DNA from: Pseudomonas sp. StFLB209
GTDB taxonomy: Bacteria; Pseudomonadota; Gammaproteobacteria; Pseudomonadales; Pseudomonadaceae
Reading direction: 5' to 3'
Length of the DNA: 64,000 bases
NCBI RefSeq assembly: GCF_000829415.1
Contig: NZ_AP014637.1
Location: 4,357,001-4,421,000 of the forward strand
The notes beneath the pieces were generated by a model. It had not been told where the DNA came from, made no database searches, and saw only the letters and a list, made by a program, of their open reading frames with translations. Every line of letters begins with the position of its first letter. Position 1 is the first letter of the stretch. Positions 60,870 through 64,000 of this stretch are shown piece by piece. Position numbers and translations under genes: made by a program.

Positions 60870-61657
60870 GCCGTGGCATTACCATTAAAACTGCGCAGGA
60901 TATCGAAGCGCTGCGCGTTTCCGGTCGGCTTGCGGCTGACGTGCTGGCGATGATCGCACCTTATGTCAAAGCGGGCGTCAGTACCGAGGCGCTGGATGAC
61001 ATCTGTAATCAGTACATCGTCAATGAGCTTAAGGTGATTCCTGCCAACGTCGGTTATCACGGCTTCACCAAGACCACCTGCATTTCTCCCAATGCCGTGG
61101 TTTGCCATGGTATTCCTTCGGCATCGGACATCCTCAAGGACGGTGATATCGTCAATATCGATGTGGCGGTGATCAAGGATGGCTGGTTTGGCGATACCAG
61201 CCGCATGTATCTGGTGGGTGAAGTCAGCCCGCTGGCCAGGAAACTGGTCGAGACCACCTATGAAGCGACCTGCGCCGGCATTCGTGCGGTTCGCCCCGGC
61301 GCGACACTGGGTGACATCGGCCACGCCATCCAGACCGTCGCCCATCGTGATGGCTTCAGTGTTGTGCGTGAGTACTGCGGTCATGGTATCGGCCGGGTGT
61401 ATCACGAAGAGCCTCAGGTTCTGCATTACGGCACGCCGGGCAAGGGGCTGCGGCTCAAGCCTGGCATGGTGTTCACCATTGAGCCGATGATCAATGCCGG
61501 CAAACCGGGGACCAAGACCCTGGCTGATGGCTGGACGGTGTTGACCCGTGATCTATCGTTGTCGGCGCAATGGGAGCACATGGTGGCGGTCACGGATGAC
61601 GGCTTTGAGGTATTGACGCCCTGGCCTGATGGTCCGGGTGACTATCCAGCCATTTGA
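60866..61657 (+). CDS. map: Type I methionine aminopeptidase (probable second copy)
   Basis: A 263-residue enzyme that removes N-terminal methionine. All five metal ligands are present: D99 (NIDVAVIKDG), D110 (FGDTSRM), H173 (CGHGIGRVYHEEP), E206 (FTIEPM) and E237 (QWEHMVAV). The housekeeping map gene normally lies near rpsB-tsf, so this copy coupled to a ParD-like gene is probably a paralogue. A terminator follows it. Confidence 0.93.
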   Translation: MSRGITIKTAQDIEALRVSGRLAADVLAMIAPYVKAGVSTEALDDICNQYIVNELKVIPANVGYHGFTKTTCISPNAVVCHGIPSASDILKDGDIVNIDVAVIKDGWFGDTSRMYLVGEVSPLARKLVETTYEATCAGIRAVRPGATLGDIGHAIQTVAHRDGFSVVREYCGHGIGRVYHEEPQVLHYGTPGKGLRLKPGMVFTIEPMINAGKPGTKTLADGWTVLTRDLSLSAQWEHMVAVTDDGFEVLTPWPDGPGDYPAI

Positions 61658-61665
61658 ACCCGGCG

Positions 61666-61684
61666 GCCCGGTCTTTGACCGGGC
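61666..61684 (+). terminator. Terminator between map and endA
   Basis: GCCCGGTC-TTT-GACCGGGC is a perfect 8-bp stem followed by TATTTG. It meets the endA stop from the other strand. Confidence 0.65.
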
Positions 61685-62394
61685 TATTTGCGTGCCCGGC
61701 AGGCGTTCAGATTGACCGGCCCGACGAACTCGTTGCCACGGCCTGTTACACAGGCAATAAGCTGGTTACGCTGACGCTCCCACTCTTGAACCGGATAAGT
61801 CTTGTTCCAGGCCTGGAACAATTGCTGGTCCTGGCGCGACAGGCGCAGTTGGTAGCGTTTGCTCATGTACAAATGGGTGCGGGCGACCATGCCGCGAACT
61901 TGGGTGCGCGGCATGACCTTGCGGGCCTTGAAGTCTATCTGGGTCTGGCATGCACCATACTGGCTCTGCCGCGTCGGCAGCCAGGCAAAGCTGAAGTTAC
62001 TGCGATCGGCGTTCACTTCGCCGATGGCAGGCACCAGATTGTGCAGGTCGGCTTCGGCAAGCTGAAACCGCCTGTCGTTGCGTGAGCAGTTGGCGCGGCC
62101 GCCGTTTTGCCAACACAGTCGTTGATGACCGATTTGCCAGGCCGACACGATATGCTCCCATTCGACGCGCCTGGCGCGCTGAGGATTCTTGCGAGGTATG
62201 TACCCGCAACTGGCCAGGTCGATACGATTGCCCCTGTACTTGCAGCCACAGTAGAACTCGGTGGACTGCGCAGCATAGAGCGTTCTGGCGACTTTCTTGG
62301 CCTCGCTGAAGGTTCGCGGTGCTGCGGCCTGGGTCTGTAACGACAGGCCCACCAGCAGCACCGCACACCAGCCCGTGTAAAATCTGCCAGGCAT
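61684..62394 (-). CDS. endA: Secreted endonuclease I
   Basis: A 236-residue exported DNase of the EndA/NucM family, with a signal peptide (MPGRFYTGWCAVLLVGLSLQTQAAA). The beta-beta-alpha metal site is seen as RRVEWEHIVSA and DLHNLVPAIGEVNADRSN; eight cysteines suggest disulfides. The start is the ATG at 62394, four bases after the DUF1654 stop, so both are in one operon with a LexA box at the front. SOS-controlled endA would be unusual and may serve nutrient recycling, DNA release or defence. Confidence 0.92.
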   Translation of the reverse strand: MPGRFYTGWCAVLLVGLSLQTQAAAPRTFSEAKKVARTLYAAQSTEFYCGCKYRGNRIDLASCGYIPRKNPQRARRVEWEHIVSAWQIGHQRLCWQNGGRANCSRNDRRFQLAEADLHNLVPAIGEVNADRSNFSFAWLPTRQSQYGACQTQIDFKARKVMPRTQVRGMVARTHLYMSKRYQLRLSRQDQQLFQAWNKTYPVQEWERQRNQLIACVTGRGNEFVGPVNLNACRARK

Positions 62395-62398
62395 GCCG

Positions 62399-62647
62399 TC
62401 AGTCTTCTTTCGGTACGGTCCAGAACAACTGCACACCGCCATCGTCGCGCCAGGCGAGGGTGACGTTGTCATTTTCGGAGATTTCTTCGAGCAGACGTGC
62501 CCAGTCCTCGTTCAGCTCGCCGGCCTGAGGCAGCAGCAGGGCGGTACGGGCTTTTTGCGCTGCCGGGGCATTGATGATTTTCTGGATGCGCATACCGAGA
62601 CGCTCGTAAGTGCCGGGTGAGGCGGGCGCTGCATTTTGTTTTGCCAC
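62399..62647 (-). CDS. DUF1654-family protein
   Basis: An 82-residue protein (TYERLGMRIQKIINAPAAQKARTALL, then LNEDWARLLEEIS and LAWRDDGGVQLFW). DUF1654 proteins occur in Pseudomonas genomes and phages and are often associated with SOS genes. GTG 62647 is preferred because AAGGA lies nine bases upstream; the ATG at 62656 lies directly against that site. The gene is first after a perfect LexA box and precedes endA. Confidence 0.88.
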   Translation of the reverse strand: MAKQNAAPASPGTYERLGMRIQKIINAPAAQKARTALLLPQAGELNEDWARLLEEISENDNVTLAWRDDGGVQLFWTVPKED

Positions 62648-62667
62648 CTGAAGCATTCCTTGTTTTG

Positions 62668-62683
62668 CTGTATGTGCATACAG
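62668..62683. promoter_or_regulatory. LexA (SOS) box upstream of DUF1654-endA
   Basis: CTGTATGTGCATACAG is a perfect LexA box, 12 bases before the alternative ATG and 21 before the GTG start. Confidence 0.85.
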
Positions 62684-62828
62684 TATTTTAACTGGCGCGC
62701 TTTCGCAACAGGCGTGGCTATAGCGTAAATGACAATTCATTACCCGTTGTGCCCGGCCCAACGGTATTGAAGAAATGCCGGAACTGGCCGATTCCCTGTC
62801 AGCGATCTGAATTGAACAGGGAGGGAGC

Positions 62829-63236
62829 ATGTCATTGTCAATCGCAATGGCTGGTGCATCGGTCAGGGTTGCCGGGGTGGCCAGCACGCCGGCTGATGTC
62901 ACGGCCAGTGAGGCTGAGCGCGAAGATGCGTTGGCCGGGTTACAGGTGCCTGATGATCTTTCGCCCAAGGCCGGCAAGAAGAGCGGCTCGGGGCAGGGGC
63001 AAGTGGTCGATACCTTGCTTGACCGGTTGTCAGAGCTGCATGAGCGTCTGCGGCGTTTGCGTCAGGAACTGCGTGCTGCGGTCAATTCGCCCAATCCGGA
63101 CATCGTACGCTTGCCGCGTATCCTCAGCCTGCAGCGGCAGATCATGGTGACTAACGGCGACATCCAATTGGTATCGGGCCTGCTGATCAACGCATTGAAC
63201 AGAACCACCGGTAGCGGCGTCAGTACCCAGGCTTGA
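62829..63236 (+). CDS. Protein of unknown function with coiled-coil C-half
   Basis: A 135-residue protein with an acidic, alanine-rich N-half (residues 1-60) and a charged helical C-half (VVDTLLDRLSELHERLRRLRQELRAAV, then LQRQIMVTNGDIQLVSGLL). GGGAGGGAG precedes the ATG at 62829. No signal peptide or membrane helix is clear. I do not recognise a family. Confidence 0.75.
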   Translation: MSLSIAMAGASVRVAGVASTPADVTASEAEREDALAGLQVPDDLSPKAGKKSGSGQGQVVDTLLDRLSELHERLRRLRQELRAAVNSPNPDIVRLPRILSLQRQIMVTNGDIQLVSGLLINALNRTTGSGVSTQA

Positions 63237-63254
63237 TGGCGATAGGTCATCAGG

Positions 63255-63283
63255 TTGACAAACCTTGAATGGTTTTCGATAGT
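63255..63283 (+). promoter_or_regulatory. Sigma-70 promoter of the rbs operon
   Basis: TTGACA (63255-63260), 17 bases, then GATAGT (63278-63283). The start point falls near 63290, inside the operator at 63292-63305. Confidence 0.6.
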
Positions 63284-63291
63284 GAGTGTCT

Positions 63292-63305
63292 CGCAAACGT
63301 TTGCG
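63292..63305. promoter_or_regulatory. LacI/RbsR-type operator before rbsB
   Basis: CGCAAACGTTTGCG is a perfect palindrome with the central CG of LacI/GalR-family sites. It overlaps the predicted start of the rbsB transcript, so RbsR repression is likely. Confidence 0.75.
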
Positions 63306-63340
63306 CGCCGCACAATAATCACAAGATCGGAGATGCATTC

Positions 63341-64000
63341 ATGAAGCTGCCCTTTGCTGGCCGTCTGCTCGCTGTCGCTGTATTTGCCTCGCTCACCAGC
63401 CTTGTACCCTTGTCATCGGCTTACGCTCAAACGGAACAAAAGCCCAAAGTCGCTCTGGTCATGAAGTCGTTGGCCAATGAATTCTTCCTGACCATGGAAG
63501 ACGGCGCCAAGGCTTACCAGAAAGAGCATGCCGGCGATTTCGATCTGATCTCCAATGGCATCAAGGATGAATCCGATACCGCCAGCCAGATTCGTATCGT
63601 CGAGCAGATGATCGTCTCGAAAGTCGATGCGCTGGTCATTGCGCCGGCTGATTCCAAAGCGCTGGTGCCGGTGATCAAGAAAGCCGTGGATGCGGGTATC
63701 AAGGTCGTCAATATCGACAACCAGCTCGATGCCGCAGTGCTCAAGAGCAAGAGTATCGAAGTACCTTTCGTAGGGCCTGACAACCGCAAGGGCGCGCAAC
63801 TGGTCGGCGATTACCTGGCCGGGCAACTGCAAGCGGGGGATGAGGTCGGCATTATCGAAGGCGTGCCGACCACCACCAATGCCCAGCAACGCACGGCAGG
63901 CTTCCAGGATGCCATGCAGGCGGCGCAGATCAAGGTGGTTTCCGTGCAGTCCGGCAACTGGGAAATCGACAAGGGCAACGCCGTCGCGGCGGCAATGCTC
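63341..64000 (+). CDS. rbsB: Ribose ABC transporter substrate-binding protein, N-terminal part (cut by window edge)
   Basis: The first 220 residues of a periplasmic sugar-binding protein, family 1 of the peripla_BP_4 type. A signal peptide (MKLPFAGRLLAVAVF, cleavage near AYA-QTEQ) is followed by KVALVMKSLANEFFLTMEDGAKAYQKEH and APADSKALVPVIKKA. The imperfect Crc-type motif AATAATCA lies in the leader. The remaining rbs genes lie beyond the right edge. Ribose is inferred from the operator and family. Confidence 0.88.
   Translation, partial: MKLPFAGRLLAVAVFASLTSLVPLSSAYAQTEQKPKVALVMKSLANEFFLTMEDGAKAYQKEHAGDFDLISNGIKDESDTASQIRIVEQMIVSKVDALVIAPADSKALVPVIKKAVDAGIKVVNIDNQLDAAVLKSKSIEVPFVGPDNRKGAQLVGDYLAGQLQAGDEVGIIEGVPTTTNAQQRTAGFQDAMQAAQIKVVSVQSGNWEIDKGNAVAAAML

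Noticed and set aside
1..64000. CRISPR arrays, tRNA or rRNA genes, prophage modules
   Set aside because: No regularly spaced repeats, no tRNA-like cloverleaf and no phage structural genes were seen; DUF1654 and the XRE gene alone do not make a prophage.

Overview
The window looks like a chromosomal segment of a fluorescent-group Pseudomonas (P. fluorescens/P. putida type). The evidence is high GC, Pseudomonas-style gene content (rmf with its structured leader, YggL, RlmKL, DacB, DUF1654, OprD-family porin, pcaQ-pcaHG, a two-domain QuiC) and typical REP and MITE intergenic repeats. No tRNA, rRNA or CRISPR array was seen. Nearly all space is coding.

Region by region. (1) 1-6.3 kb, minus strand: assimilatory nitrate/nitrite block nasS-nasT, narK-type transporter, a PP2C phosphatase/Ser-Thr kinase fusion, and the start of nirB. 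narK and nirB each have a sigma-54 promoter followed by a two-hairpin ANTAR target that overlaps an intrinsic terminator, so NasT should act by antitermination at two places. (2) 6.4-15.3 kb: pyrD, rmf, rlmKL, a CHASE-PAS-PAS-GGDEF cyclase, dacB, yggL. (3) 15.4-20.4 kb: a BvgS/EvgS-like hybrid kinase overlapping a LuxR-type response regulator, plus a stand-alone receiver. (4) 20.7-27.8 kb: dgt, a YkuI-like EAL protein, a three-gene YqjD/YqjE-type membrane cluster, amtB, an acyltransferase, a small glutaredoxin-like protein. (5) 27.8-46.7 kb: a catabolic island for quinate/shikimate/dehydroshikimate and protocatechuate: pcaQ, pcaHG, pcaK, pcaB, pcaC (without pcaD), two secreted unknowns, a LuxR regulator, an OprD porin, an IS200/IS605 element with intact tnpB and a gutted tnpA, a DMT transporter, an MFS importer, quiC, a TetR regulator and a QSDH-type quinate/shikimate dehydrogenase. 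A shared 23-bp palindrome in front of the porin and quiC, and Crc/Hfq-type A-rich motifs in front of pcaH, pcaK and the dehydrogenase, tie these genes together. (6) 46.9-57.6 kb: pseudouridine synthase, small lipoprotein, mobA, moaB-moeA, a glycosyltransferase, an EmrAB-OMF-type efflux operon, a Kef antiporter. (7) 57.8-64 kb: small membrane protein, Fur-like regulator, orphan FecR, two LexA boxes (one before an unknown 66-aa gene, one before DUF1654-endA), an XRE regulator, a ParD-like/second methionine aminopeptidase pair, an unknown 135-aa protein, and the start of rbsB behind a LacI-type operator.

The most interesting signals are the paired sigma-54/ANTAR attenuators (one with a MITE inserted between terminator and narK), the shared operator of the dehydroshikimate genes, the TnpB element with a deleted transposase core, and the SOS/ParD-like-MetAP cluster near 60-62.7 kb. 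All assignments come from reading the sequence and family knowledge; no database search was run.
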